From NCBI GenBank assembly GCA_034336665.1, contig CM067576.1, forward strand, positions 18,000,036 through 18,064,035: a stretch of 64,000 bases of DNA. The letters run 5' to 3'. The notes below the pieces were generated by a model. It did not search any database. It was not told the DNA's origin and saw only the letters and a list, made by a program, of their open reading frames with translations. Below are positions 1 to 12,800 of this stretch, in pieces (position 1 is the stretch's first letter; each line of letters begins with the position of its first letter). Source of the DNA: Luscinia megarhynchos (Eukaryota > Chordata > Aves > Passeriformes > Turdidae). Made by a program: the position numbers and the translations under genes.

Positions 1-721
1 TCTCTAGTGGATCCTTCTCTTGCAGCTGGGGAAAGAGGAAAGAAGCCTGATATTAGCTGATCATCACTTTTCCTAAGTGTTCAATGTCCCTTGTCCATTC
101 AATAGAAAATCGCGGCATACAGTCTAAGACTGCTGGAGAGGAGAGGGTGAAATACACCCGAGTTACTCCTGTGTGTATCCTTCCTACTCCTGTGTGTATT
201 CTTCCCGGAGCTGCAATTTCAGACTCCCCCACGGTGACCCACAGACCCCTCCTACTTACTTCATTTGAAAAAAAATTTGATTAATTTAAAAAACCACAGC
301 AACTTCTCATTTAGAAACAAACAAAAGCCTATTCACAGTTTCATTTTATAGTCGTGTCTTAAGTGAAAGATGCCCAGGAGTAATGGCTTGCAGCAATGTA
401 AAGAATGGGAGCAGCATACGAGCAGGGAGCAGGAGTCCCCTGCATGGCCACCTAGGAATCCTTCCACCAACAATCATCAGAGACAAGTGTGCTCTTTAGG
501 AGTCCTTTAGGGAAATTGTCTCTGCTTGATTCTGTTCTACTATTCAGATTTCTCTTTCATAGGTTAGCTAGATTTTATCATGATTCTGAATTGGATTATT
601 TTGGACCTTTTTGGTAAAAAGAACCAGGCTGTTAATTAAACCCTATCTTGTTCTATTGCCCCTGTTTCACTGCTTACCACATACCCTCACAGGAGGATGT
701 ACCTGTGTATATATTCACAGG

Positions 722-754
<33 letters not shown>

Positions 755-1208
755 CACAAATGAGATTTGCTTTATTACCGCCACTTTGAAATTACGTCAG
801 TCCTGTAACAGTAACAACCATTTGCCCATTACTCCCAGACTATCCTACCTGTTTACCCATTCCCAACTACACATTCCCAACTACAACTTCTGTAGAAAAA
901 AAAAAAAATCATACTCTGATTATAGTAATCATATTTTGATAATTCCAGGAATGACACAGGTTGTAGATAGATGCCTTATTATTCACCATGGGATTTATTC
1001 CACTAGTCTAATATAGAGGCTTACAACAAACAAGATTAAGTACCAGATGCTGAAACACGTTTAACACTGAGTAGTATTATAACAGAATAATGATAATTGT
1101 AACAAAAACACAGTATTAGTTTAAGGAAGTTAGGCTAGTGTAGCTAGTAACACATCTAAGATAAGAATCAGCTCTTTTTTCAGTCTGGAAGTGCCTCTGT
1201 ACACATTA
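1..1208. other. Intron of the KAZALD1-like gene
   Basis: This stretch lies 3' of the donor of the KAZALD1-like exon. I looked on the minus strand for the expected Ig-domain exon (paired Cys, a W about 12 residues after the first Cys, a DxGxYxC motif) and found none, so those exons should lie to the left of the window. It is AT-rich, with a TA microsatellite and a short imperfect duplication near 172-205. Confidence 0.6.
722..756. repeat. (TA)n microsatellite
   Basis: An uninterrupted TA run flanked by TATACA variants. Confidence 0.9.
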
Positions 1209-1209
1209 C

Positions 1210-1666
1210 CTGATTCACATGGCCCTTTATGCTTCATGCTGATGTTTCTTTCCGCAGCATAAGCCTTGTTGAACTGACAGATATTTTCGTAGGTTTTCCC
1301 ATCAGGTCCACAGATGCTCTCTTGAGATTTGCACACACACTGGGGTTCAGGGACTTCCCCAAACCGTGCTTCATCAGCATCCAACCTGCACTCCAGGTGA
1401 TCCCCGCAGTGCCCGTAGAAGTGATGGCCGCGGTCCAAGTCGCAGATCTGCCCCTCGGCGTTCCCGCACTCCGGACAGCAGCCGCAGCGATCCAGCACGG
1501 TCCCTGCTGGACAGCCCTCGGGCTCAGAGCACAATGCCAAATCACACTTTCCACAGTCATCTCCCTCCTTTAGCAGCCTCCACCAGCCTCGGTGGTACAA
1601 GGCAGGGAAACTCTGTGAAACCTGAACCAGCGCTACCAGCACTGCTGTAACCATCCGGTGCTTCAT
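1210..1666 (-). CDS. KAZALD1-like: KAZALD1-like secreted protein, first coding exon (partial gene)
   Basis: This exon encodes a hydrophobic signal peptide (MVTAVLVALVQVSQS), then the YHRGWWRLLKEGDDC entry to an IGFBP N-terminal module with the paired-Cys CGCCPECGN motif and HFYGHCGDHLECRLD, then a Kazal module (CVCKSQESICGPDGKTYEN...C...C) ending GPCESG. This is the order seen in KAZALD1 and related IGFBP-Kazal-Ig proteins, which are secreted matrix or growth-factor-binding proteins. Translation can begin at the ATG at 1666 (MKHRM) or 1654 (MVTAV); the frame stays open upstream, so homology to the signal peptide decides. The exon ends in phase 1 at CESG|gtaatg, the phase expected before an Ig domain. 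The Ig exons are outside the window. It could be an orthologue of KAZALD1 or, more likely given the GABRP neighbourhood, a paralogue. The family is certain; the exact name is not. Confidence 0.88.
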
Positions 1667-1697
1667 CTCGAGAGTGCAACAAAAAGCAGAAAAGGTC

Positions 1698-1737
1698 CTT
1701 GGAGTAAAGCCAGGGAGAGTAAAAAAAAAAAAAAACA
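1698..1737 (-). promoter_or_regulatory. Candidate 3' splice site before the KAZALD1-like coding exon
   Basis: Read on the minus strand, a 15-T tract and more pyrimidines lead to an AAG ending at 1698, about 30 bp upstream of the ATG at 1666. This suggests the ATG is in an internal exon with a separate 5' UTR exon upstream, but AAG is a weaker acceptor than CAG. Confidence 0.4.
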
Positions 1738-4700
1738 AGTGAAAAAAAGGCAAGCTAGTGAGAGAAAAGCATCACAATCCTGGTTTTGTTTTAGAATATA
1801 AGCTGTACTCCAAATGCAGGCTTTGAGAAAAAATTAGTACCAGATTCCTAACCTGGAACTGATAATAAAAACGCATAAAGCCCCAGCAGCTTTTCTCCAA
1901 TGCAGTTTGGAATGTGAGCACTGCCTGCACAGAGACCAAACTGCCCCTTCTGACAGCTGAGTTGAAGCTCTCTGAAAAGCTGTTTGCTCCGTGTCTCATT
2001 GAGCCAAATTTGGAAAGCCTTGGTCTACTGAAACATTACATTGCAGCTATTGTAGAAAGAGGAACAAAATGAAAAAAGTCACTGCTATGAGTGCCCCTCC
2101 CTTCCATCAGACAAAATAGATGGTCTCAAAAAGATAAATATGTGTACAAAGTAGCACCCAAAAACCCAGTGCCCAGGGGCTTAGCCAGTACACTAGAGAC
2201 CAGAGCTTGGTGCAGCACCAAATGTGACCCATTCCTGATCACAGCCAGGGGCTCTGAATTAACACTTTATTTACAGGCTCTATACAAGCAAGAGGCAATC
2301 CAAGACAGCTGAAACTGACTTTCAGGTTTTAGGTGAAAGATGCCTGTAACCATGAAAGGACCCATTGTTGGCTTTCCATATATTTTTTGTCAGTGTTTAT
2401 GGGTGCCCGTGCTTTGCAATACAAAACAATCGATCCATGTTTGGCTCTAAGAACAACATGCAAAGGTTTAGAGCACAGGCAAACATGAGCCAACTGCTAC
2501 AGCTTCAAGAGGAGATTCTCCTGAACTCTTATGTGCTGTGCTCATCTGTTCAAAGCCCTCCTCTGCCTTAGTTTCTTCAGATGTGCTCACACTGCAGGTT
2601 ATGAAGGAAGGTCAAAGAGGTACCTTGAATTTCTTTCTGTGTTTTTTCTGTGTGTATATGGCTGCCAGTTCATTGATGGCTTTGCAGTGTAGTTTCTCAC
2701 CAGGTGCTGCACTCCTCTTCCTCCATCTCAGGATTTAGACATGCTCCCTGTCTCCTGACAGAAATCTCCCTTCCCTGCAGATGAGGCACAGGCTGCTGTT
2801 ACCACTGTTCAAACCACGAGCAGCTCACCAGCAATTCTTCTCCCTGACTGTGGAGGTGGAGGAGAAGCACCATGGACCTGCAGCCCTGCAAGCACAGCTC
2901 AGCACCAGGGTCAAGGATCAGCATTGTCTGCAAAAGCTGCACTCCCTGGCTGTTAGCTTCCAATAACCCTACATCACAGCTTAAAGATAAACACATAGAA
3001 CCAAGGCACTGCTAACAGGCTGAAACAATAGAGAAGCCATGTTTGTGCCTACTTTTCCTAAAAGCTTCCACTAACAGCTCTTTTTTTTCTGCATGGTGTA
3101 AGCACAGTGAAGGATGCATTTTGTTGTACCAGCCTCTCTTCCTCTGGCTGCATTCCCAAAGGCAAATCTTTCGAGGTTGTATATTTACTTTTCATCCAAA
3201 ACATTTCCATGGCTTTTCCCCAAATCAGCTCCATACCTTCTGCACCATCTGAGATTACCTCTTCCTTTGAGTTAAGTAGCAAGCTGCTTCAAAATCACTT
3301 CCTTCTCCAGAAGAGCACAAAATGCAATTTCCCCCAGGCTACACTGATAGCACTTCTCAAAGCCAGCCTGGAGACACCTGAAGGGCACTGGGTTTTTCCC
3401 CTGATCACTGGGATAATTCATATTCTGTATATGCCAGTTTTTGCTTTGAACTCAGAATCAGACTGTAAACAAGTAAATCATGTGTGTAATTGATGCTTTT
3501 AACATTGAGAGTCAGAAAAAAAGTAACCACCTAATTTAATGGGAAATTCATTATTTTGTCCTGTTTGATGTGTTTTATTTCACATTTCTTTATCAAGTCC
3601 TGATTGGACATTTAGTCTACTCATCACAGTCTGTTCCATTATCTGTCTGTAGAGCTGTAGGGGATGAGTACCTATAGGACAAGGATTTGTAAGGCTCATA
3701 TGGAGTAAAGGAATGTTTATAAGGGGTGAAGACACATGTGCAAAGTGGAGCCAAAGCAGGAAGGGGATACAGGCCAGCACCACCCCTGGTAAGGGTGAGC
3801 TTTGTCTGTCAGGAAACCTGGGATCTTAGGGCTGTAAAACAGTATTTCAAGAAAGGACAGGCACAGAGGAAACCCATCTTAGATATCCTAGAAAACATTT
3901 CTGCAATTACCTGACTCATGTAATCCAAATTCTTGGTGGATTCAGCCTCTAAATTAAGAACTGGAAGTGCCTGCAGGCTTGTTTAAACAGCTGCCACCTG
4001 GCAGATGAGCTGCAGCTGAGGATTACTTGGTCACAGATTCCCTGAGATCACCTGGAACAAATTGAGGTTAAGGAACTGTGGCATGGAGAAATGGCCTGGT
4101 CATTGTCTGAATATCTTTCATTATCAAGCCAGCTCTGACAAGCTGAGAAGATCTCCCCACTCTGGATGGATGTGCGGCAGTCAGAGCAGAGGAGGGGAGG
4201 GGGCAGAGAGCAGGAGGCACAGCTGGGTTTGAAGAGGCACATTAAAGGCAGAGTCCCATCTGCTTCAGGAGTAAAATACGCATCCTTTCAGCATGCCTCC
4301 AATCCCCTAAGTGTGCTTTGGTAGGGAAAAGTGCTGATTTTCAGCACAAACCTTGAATTAACCCTAAATATCTCCCAGAAGGAGGCACAAGCAGCAGTGG
4401 ATGAATGTCAGAGCTGGAGCTGCAGGACAGACAGCACTGTGCCCTGTGCTTGCAGCCAGCAGCCCCAGGGCAGCCTGGAGGGCAGGGAACAGGAGGCTGC
4501 AGGGATGGGGACCCCCCAGCTGGGAAGTGACTTGGGAGAATCTTGTCCTGAACAGGGAGGTGCAGCAGCAGTCTCAGGCCCTGGTCTCAGCAGGAAGGCC
4601 TGTGCTGGCTGTGCAGCAATTTTCCTGGCTCTTCCCAGTATTCCCTTATGGGCATTGATATTTTCCATATCAGTGCAAGGAGCTCTGGCACCTTCCTGTG

Positions 4701-7384
4701 GAAGCTGGGGTTGGGTGATGGGCAGGGAGGGGATGGCAAAGCAGCCCAGGGCTGTTACCCTCAGCTTCTGGTTTGTATCACATGGTTCTGCTTTGTGTGG
4801 TAACAGCTGAGGTACCTGGCTGATGCAATTGAAATCCTGTTGCTGGTGATTTTTGAGGTACTGCTCCTTTAGACAAAATATGGTTTGGCTCTTTATTCTG
4901 TTTCTATTTGTCTCAATGTGAGTTTTAATTAAGTGAAGGTTTCTCCATGTGGCTCCTGCCAGACTTGCAGACCTGGTTCTTACACAAACATGCCCAGGAA
5001 TCCTGTAAGGAACAACAAAACACAAAAATATCAAAATCTTCCACATGTTCCTTCTGCCTTCTCTGCCCTGCAATGGTTTCTCTCCTTGAACATCTGGAGT
5101 CAAGTTTAGGAACTAGAGTTCTTCTCTTAGGCTGTAACCTACAGGTTACTTGAGGTTCCTTAGAAACAGGAAACCTTGGCTGACTCAGTGTGTCTATGCA
5201 AGGAATTTTATATTTGCATTATGTGCCCAAAGGAAGCCTTGGAGAATGCTCAGCCTGCTGTCCTGGGTTGTAGTAGGCTACAGGTGGCTGTGTGCAGTGG
5301 GTATGTGCATCTCCCAGGTAAACCTCCCCCCCAGCATCCAGAACTGAGCTTCAGCCAAGGTGCCTGGCTCAGCTGAGAGCAGTATTTAATTTTGTTGAAG
5401 TAAGTGTCAGATGTGGGGGGGACTGATGCCATGTGCTGGTTCCTCCCAGAAGTGCTGACTGAGATCTCCAGGTAGAGCCTTTTCTGGGGCCGGCCCTGTG
5501 TGCTGACACTGCTTTCACGAATCTCATCATTAGTGCTGGAAGCACATGAACTATAAGTTAATCCTGCTGTAACATGATTATTAAATCCATTAATCAAAAC
5601 AAGAGATCCATAATTAACTTATTCTCCAGCATCAAGTAAATGATTCTTCTGTGAGCTTTAAGAAAGCAATTGTTCACTAATATGCAAAATACAGTGGGGC
5701 TATTGGACTATAAGACTGCAATTGTATAATTAAATTATAAATTTTGCATATTTTAATAACATTTTAATTATTTTCTTTGTAGGTTAAAATTTAGGTTCAT
5801 TTTTTCAAGGTTTCACATACAATTTAAAAAAAAAATCAAAATTAATGTCTGTCCCCTATCCATAAGCTGACCTTTCCATGAAAGTCTTTGACCAGACTTT
5901 TGGTGACTCACCTTACACTGGTCTCCAACAGTGGCTGCCTGTAGGTTTCTCCTGTTATGTATTTCAGCATATTCATTGTTGGTCACTGCAGACATTCAAA
6001 TTTTAACCTGAAAAGACAAAAGAAGTGCCTGATAAGACTGTGCTGGTACCAAATACTGGGCTTGTTTCAATACAGGCTTTTTGACTCCTCTTCCCACTAC
6101 TTATTTCTTTCCAAAGGGCCAGATATATTAAGGCTTCTTTTCAAGCCTGTTCTGCATCTCTGCTGTCCTTCAAGTGGACTAAATTTCTGGAAACTCTGCA
6201 GACTTCTCCAGAAACATCTGAGCCTCTCATGCCAGAACAGGAAGGTGGTGCTGTGTATCAGTAGCTGTTCATCAGGCACTTCCCTGAAGTCATTCTCTTG
6301 AGAGGTGGGAGCTGCAGTGAGGAGACTTTCACAGAAAATACCAGGAGGACATTTCACCCATATGCCCTGCACACATTTCCAGCCTGGCAAATCCAGCCAG
6401 CTCCTCTTGACCCTTTTTCTGTACACTTCCACCAAGTGTTGCAGTGTAGAAGCAAGTGCTCTCATCATTCCTCTTCCTGTTCAAGGTTAGCTGACAGTCT
6501 GAGCTGCAGTGTCAGCTCTGGCTGCTCTCGTCCTGCCCATCCCTCCCCCTGCAGGTGCAGAGACAGGAGGAACACCAGGAGGCTGAAGCCCAAAGCTGAC
6601 ACTGGTGCTGCTACCAGCAAAGTTCCTCAGAGTGGCAACCACATTGTTTCCTGGGAAAGTCTAATGGAAAGGGAGAGATCCAAAATCTGCAGACAATGAA
6701 TATAAAGTAATTTTTCTTGGCAACCTTAATGTGGATGTATAGGACAGTTTGCCTTGTCCAGTTTATATAAGAGCAGCTGAATTACTTCATAGCTGGATAT
6801 TTATGAGAAGTCTCATTTCAGATAATATAGTTTTTGCCTCTGGCAGTGCTGTGGTTTAGCCCTGTTATTACTGGGAACTAAAGATTTAGGATATTCCAGT
6901 TGTAACTGTAGGGCCTGTCTGTCTATGGAGCAACATTAATATTTTCCAAAGCAAAGGAAACTTTATAATGGAAAGTCACATTAGCAAAAACTACCTGTCC
7001 CTAAAACCAGCCAGGAAATCAGGCACAGAGAGGAAATTTGGGGGATGTTCCTTCAGCTGCTCCTGCTTTCTGTCACAGCAATACTGAGTGTTCTCCATGG
7101 CAGTGAGTGCACAGATATTCTGTCTCGGTCTCCTCTGGAAAAGCAACCAGAAACCAAGCTGTGATATAAGCTGCATTCTCTCGAGGATCTTGCATGAACT
7201 GCTCCTGTCTCTTGAGGGAAATTGGGTTTTGCCCTGGTGCCAGACCTGAGCCATGCCAGAGCAGCGAGGTTGTAACAAAGGCTGTGGCTCATGAAAGCAA
7301 GCCTTGAGAGCAGTCACTGCTGGAACCAGGGAACTGCTCAGGTGGGAAAAGGCCCTTCTGGAAAGGGTCTGTAGCACAAGCCAT
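1738..7384. other. Intergenic region between the KAZALD1-like gene and GABRP
   Basis: No exon with family-level similarity was seen on either strand. The open frames here, including one of 231 codons on the minus strand at 4408-5103, lack domain character. A 5' UTR exon and promoter of the KAZALD1-like gene may lie here, but none could be placed. The part around 5600-5820 is strongly AT-rich. Confidence 0.6.
5679..5752. repeat. 12 bp perfect inverted repeat in an AT-rich block
   Basis: AATATGCAAAAT at 5679-5690 is matched exactly by its reverse complement ATTTTGCATATT at 5741-5752, with a 50 bp spacer. Each arm resembles an octamer-type (POU factor) site. Chance occurrence in AT-rich DNA is possible. 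Confidence 0.6.
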
Positions 7385-7746
7385 GGGGAGCAGCTGAGGG
7401 GGCTGGGAAGGGCTCAGCCTGAGAAAAGGAGGCTCAGGGGCCCTTGTGGCTCTGCAGGGAGGGGACACTGGGGGGTCGGGCTCTGGGAACAGGGACAGGG
7501 ACAGGAGCAGAGGGAATGGCCTCAGGCTGGGCCAGGGCAGCTCAGGGGGGATATTATGGAAAATTTCCTCACTGGAAGGGTGGTGCCATTGGAACAGACT
7601 GCCCAGGGCAGTGGTGGAGTGCCCATCTCTGGAGGGGTTTAAAAGCCACGTGGATGTGGCACTTGGGTACAGGGGCTGGCAGTGGCCTTGGCAGGGCTGG
7701 GGGAACAGCTGGATCGATCATCTTGGAGCCTTTGTCCAAAGAAATT
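7385..7746 (+). mobile_element. CR1 LINE fragment, 5'-truncated, plus orientation
   Basis: The text follows the 3' part of avian CR1: GGGGAGCAGCTGAGGGGGCT, GGAGGCTCAGGGG, GAACAGACTGCCCAGGGCAG, GGTGGAGTGCCCATCTCTGG, GCCACGTGGATGTGGCACTT, then ATCATCTTGGAGCCTTTGTC. It is degraded and has lost the terminal short repeat. The inactive copy lies just past the proposed GABRP polyadenylation site. Confidence 0.85.
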
Positions 7747-7884
7747 CCTTTTGTTAACATTAATATTTGGCGGCCAGTACAAAACACATTAGGGCATTTT
7801 AGTTGGGTTTTAAAGAAAGAAACCAATACAGAAAAGAGAATTATTTTTTTGTAGTAGAGAATCTCTCTGAGGGGTTCTGTTCAT

Positions 7885-9524
7885 ATCACAAACATTCACT
7901 TTATTACATTTAATAGAATGGACTTCAAATGCCAGTACATACAAGCCAACACTTCATTACTGGAGTTTGTGTTTATCCACTTGCCATTGTCAGCCTGTTC
8001 CCCTCTGTCTTTTTGTGCTGCTCTTAGTAAAAGAGATGATTTATGAATATGTGGGTCAGATCCCTCACAGTACAGTGTGGTGAAGTGGTTCAATAAAAAG
8101 TTATTAAAGTAAAAAATCTATAGTTTCATGTGCTCTGCTCACCTTCTCTAGGAGCCCCTAAGAAGAGATCCTTAAGCTAGCACTGCATGCTGAGACTGTA
8201 ACATAAGCTACAAAGTGAGAGGCCTCAGCCAGGCAGAACTCTGCTGAATGGAGCCACTGCAGGCAATTCCAGCTCTGCCCATGTAGCTGCAGGATTGCCC
8301 CCTCTCAGTGGTGAAAGCAGCACAGACCAGAAAAGGGTGCTGGGGAGGGAAAGGCTGCCACAAAACGTTCATTTTACAATCAGCAAATAAAGACTTCACT
8401 ACTCTTAAGCTACACCCTACCAAAAGGCATTAGGTTCTTTAATGGAACTGTGCAGCCACATTTCATTTATCTTTAAAAGAAAACTCTGGCTCCTGCTGAT
8501 TGCAGGATAAACAAAGCTGACTTTGGGCAGTTTCCAGAGCCCACTTAGAGCATGCTTTTCTCAAAAAAAATATCAGTGTTTCAGCCTGAAACAGAGAGTG
8601 AAAGGGTGATTTAGACTAGCCTACCCCAACCCACACACTTTTTTCACCCAGCAGCACTGCTGACTTGCCACAGCTGCACAGCCACGTAAAGGAGGGAATG
8701 ACAAATGGGCCACTTGTGCCTATAGTTGACAAGGAGAGAGAGCTGCTTGTAGCAGTGAAGGCTGAAGGAAACACTCTCCAGGACAAAAAAAAATAATTTG
8801 TGAGGATGACATGGAAAGTGGTAGAGTTTGTTCAACTGCAGGACAGAAGAAAGACTATAAGAGATGGGCAACAAAATTATTTTGCTGCCTCTATTTCATA
8901 TTCCCAAATCTCTGAGAAAATGCAGCTCTACAAGCAACAACCTCTGTCTCAGGGCTGGAGAACTTCAGCAGGTTTCCTCAGTGGGTACAGATGTTAAAAG
9001 CAGTGAGGCAAATCCTGGCACTGCAGCAGCCGGGACAAAGCATCCATGCACGGGAGCACCCCCTGTGCTGCACTGCCTCAGGGCTCTCACTGCCACACTG
9101 CAGCTATTGAGGCAGTAATCACAGCCCCTCTGTTCTCTCTGGCAAACAAACAACAGGCATGATCCCATGCATCCTGGGACATCTCAGCTTGAAGGTTCCA
9201 ACCCACTCCAAGCTACCAAAACAATTCTGCCACCTGTAGTGCTCTGTAGCTGCCAGTACAGTCCTGCACATCCATCTCCAGCCAGGTGAGGTGTGGAATG
9301 AAGTGCAGGCAGGAGCAGAAGAGCCCAGCACAGGCACTGAGCTGAAGAGCTGCTGTCAGAGCCAGCGCTGCTGATGCAGGCACACCTCTCACAGTTTGCT
9401 GGGTACCTCAGGAAACACAAGGAAACTTTTTGTCCACATTGAATTCACTGAAGTTAGCTACCTGGATGCCCACTGGCACAATTACTCTACTGCTGAAGTA
9501 GAAGAATGAAGCAACTAATTTTTA
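7885..9524 (-). other. GABRP: Probable GABRP 3' UTR
   Basis: Non-coding sequence runs from the GABRP stop codon to the first well-formed AATAAA with a GU-rich element downstream, giving about 1.6 kb. No splice sites or other genes are evident in it. The extent rests only on the polyadenylation signal. Confidence 0.45.
7900..7905 (-). terminator. GABRP: Candidate GABRP polyadenylation signal
   Basis: AATAAA on the minus strand is followed by GTGAATGTTTGTGATATG, a plausible GU-rich downstream element. Cleavage would fall near 7885. Confidence 0.5.
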
Positions 9525-9830
9525 CTAAAAATATAGATAATAAGCCCAATAAAACACATTGATCACCAAGAAAAACAAAGGGAAAAGCAATTTGGAGTAG
9601 TGGTCCACATTGCCAGGATTCTGAATTGTGAAATAACCAATAATCCTGTGCATTTTGTTTCTCAAAACACACTTGATTTTCTCATGACTTTTCATGGTCA
9701 AGTCACTGCAGTTAACATGATCACTGGAAATCTCAATGCTTGTGAAGCTGATTTTCTGTTTATAGCTGGTGATGGAATTGTTGAGGACGTTGGTGATGTT
9801 AACTTCTTCAGTCAGTTCATTTGCAGGCCC
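9525..9830 (-). CDS. GABRP: GABRP last exon: intracellular loop and M4
   Basis: 306 nt including TAG. It encodes 101 residues beginning [15 protein letters not shown], then [29 protein letters not shown] and the M4 helix ending YWAYYLYF. The acceptor is TTGTTCCTAG. It is AT-rich at third positions. Confidence 0.97.
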   Translation of the reverse strand, partial: GPANELTEEVNITNVLNNSITSYKQKISFTSIEISSDHVNCSDLTMKSHEKIKCVLRNKMHRIIGYFTIQNPGNVDHYSKLLFPLFFLVINVFYWAYYLYF

Positions 9831-12800
9831 CTAGGAACAAGAGTGGACAATTTTAAGATCTGTCTCCTGAAGAGGAAGGAGACCATAAGGATAAAGACCT
9901 AAGAGCACAGCTTCATATGTGGTCATCCCAATAATCAAACACACCTTTCAGCTGCTGCCTAATCCTAGGAGGGCCTGAGGTCCCAGAGATGACTGCTTCC
10001 ACTACTGTATTTCTAGAGATCTTTTTAGATAGATCCTTGAGCAAGTCTTACTCTGGGTAATCCAACATCCATCTCCTACAGGATATTCATCTCTTCCTGT
10101 CTACACGATAACTTAATGGCTGGGAACTCAATATTGAGGTGGGAAACCTCCTCCTTCCCTGACAAGATTATGGGCCCTTGATGACCACTGCACTACAGCC
10201 ATACCAGAAGATTTAATTTCTCACACTAAAGCAGAGCCCTTGAACAACCCACTCTCACAATCCCCACAGAACACTGTGGGACAGATGTTTGGAAACATCC
10301 TCTGGGAAGGGAGGAAGAAGGGTTCAGCTCGGGTAGAGGGAGGTACCTCTCTTACTGGAGTTGTTTTCTAGAAGAGTGAAGAGCTGTGCTCTGGCTCTCC
10401 TCTGGTGCATTGGAAAGGAGCAGAGGGCTTCCTGCTCACACGAGCAGCTCAGGGCTAGGACCCAGCCCAGTGGCAGGCCCAAGTGCCTTTCTGGATGTGC
10501 TGTGTGAAGCCAACAGGACTGCCAGGTAAGGCTGCTGCTCAGAACTCTGCCAGAGACACAGCACCCCTGTGCTATTCATGTGTTTGTTACACACAGAGGT
10601 TTAGATTTAGAGCCAATTAGAAGCATTGATGATGTATCTACAGCAGGAAGACCACTTGTCTTTTCAGTTAATGGAGAACTAATTGCTGTCAGTCCAAGAC
10701 CACTGGCTTCATTAAAGTACCTTGGGCCTTACCTCTTCTGGCCCTTTAGCTGCACACTTCTTTGATGAGCTGTAGTGAGCCACTGCATATTCCACAAGGG
10801 CACCAAAGATGAAGCTGAAGCAGATGCCAAGATAAACATCAATGGCCTTAATGAAACAGTTGGTTTTTGAAAGGGAACTTCGTGAGCCGATCATCAGAGT
10901 TGTCATAGAAAGCACTGTTGTAACTCCTTGGAAAAGAGAGAGACCTTTTCTTGTGGACACTTGGGAGAAGTCTTGGCCTACTCTTCTGTCCACGTCATTG
11001 CTCTCTACTTCTGGCCAGATAAAACACATCACTGCTTACCAAACCCAAACCATCCATCACAGCAACTGGAATGCTTTTGTAGCATTCAGTAGCTTCACAC
11101 AGCTCTCCCTGCCTTTGGCAGCTTGGCTCCAACAGGCAGTTGGCTCTCTTCTTTTTCATGCTTTCAGTAAAAAATCCCCCTGCCCTGCTGCCTCCAAAGC
11201 ACACCACAAAGATCATGTGCTCTGCCCTCTACTCTCTGCAGTAGGTCTCTGGGAGCCTCAGCCACACACAGCCCTGCAGGTGGGCACGTGTCTCTGCCAC
11301 AGCATCTCCTCCTCACCAACCAGCCCCACCCCAGAGAGCAGCAGAAGGCGAGCAGATCATGGATCCCTGAGCAGGTAGCTCAAGAAAAGTACCATCTACC
11401 CAGCCTTCAAAGGCTCCTCTGCCTGCTGAAATCTTCTCCACTCCTCAGGGAAGAACTCACCAATGCAGGTTCTAGCAGGCACTGAGTCCAGGGTGATCCA
11501 GAAAGAAACCCAGGACAACATGACGAGCAGAGTGGAGGGCATGTAGGTCTCCAAAATGAAGTAAAGGACATTTCTTCTCAGTTCAAACTGTAATATCAGT
11601 CGTGGGTAACTGCCTGCTTATGAAAAGAAGAGACTTGGTGAATGTGAGATTCCTAAGGGCACCTGAAGTAAAACTGGGACAGCCCAGAACCAGCCCTTCA
11701 GCTGGTGGAGCTCAGCAGAGCTTTTGCAGGTACAGACCTGACACAGGAGGACATGCACAGCACAGACAGGCAAAGAGGCATCTGAACAGCACCATGTAAC
11801 CAGAACCATCTGAACAGCATCACCTGAACAGCACCATGTGAACAGCATCACCTGAACAACACCTGAACAGCACCATCTGCACAGCACACACCCTGCAGAG
11901 GGACTCCTGCCCCCCAGCACAGCAGGAATGTGTCAGCAGGGCCTCGGCTCTGGCACAGCAGGGCTGATGCTCTCACCTGTTCTCTCACACCCAGCACAGT
12001 ACACCTTTCCCAACACCTGCTCTGAAGGCACTGCCAGGTTCAGCCTTACCTGATGGCTGAAAAACAACAAAACATTTGTCTCTTGATGTCAGCAGGCTCT
12101 GGCTCACATTCCAAAGCACCCCTGTGCCTTATCATCACAGAGAATCAGACCCCCGTCTTCATTAGTGATTTGTGATCTTTGATAATTGTATCTTTTCATG
12201 CTCAAAAAAACCTCAGTCATCTTTCAAAAACCAATTTGTCGTAAATACTGACATAAGGGTTCTGAGGCTGGATCAGTAGTGTTTTCAGGATGTAGTTCAG
12301 CTCTATAAACAATAATTCCCTTTGAAGTGTAGAAACAAAGTCCATGTTGTTCACCGGCTGTGTATGCAACAAAACAGCAAAACATTGTTATTTTTTAAAC
12401 CTTGTCATTCTAAGGAAGTTGTGCCTCCTTTCATAGTATCCGTAATTGGAGAAGAGTATTTTATACTGATAATGCAAAAGACATTGAATTCTGATCTACA
12501 AAAATATGTTATTCCATCATGATAGAATTGTAATTGACAAACAAATGTATATTAAAAAAATAATGTTACTCCTAGTTACTGTAAACCTTGCTTTCCACAG
12601 TATCTACAGACTGCACACCTGGGTGGAAGGGATAGTTTCTTCAGGTATGTGCGGAGGAAATTAAAAATCCATTAAATGAATACAGTCTATTTTGCACCTC
12701 CATCTTCCTGTGGATTTCCGTCTTACAGAATATCCTGACTGTAACTAACAGGAAGCCACCGACATTCTGTTCATCCCTTTTTGTGACAGTAAGCTAAAGG

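Noticed and set aside
4408..5103. A 231-codon minus-strand open frame.
   Set aside because: Composition and order of residues show no domain, signal peptide or family likeness, and the region looks like ordinary intergenic DNA.
5265..5310. GTCCTGGGTTGTAGTAGGCT, which resembles the start of some avian LTRs.
   Set aside because: The likeness covers too few bases, and no LTR end or polyadenylation region follows.
6847..6885. CTGTGGTTTAGCCC with GGGAACTAAAG, which resembles the terminal bases of an avian ERV LTR in reverse orientation.
   Set aside because: Too short and diverged to call as an insertion by eye.
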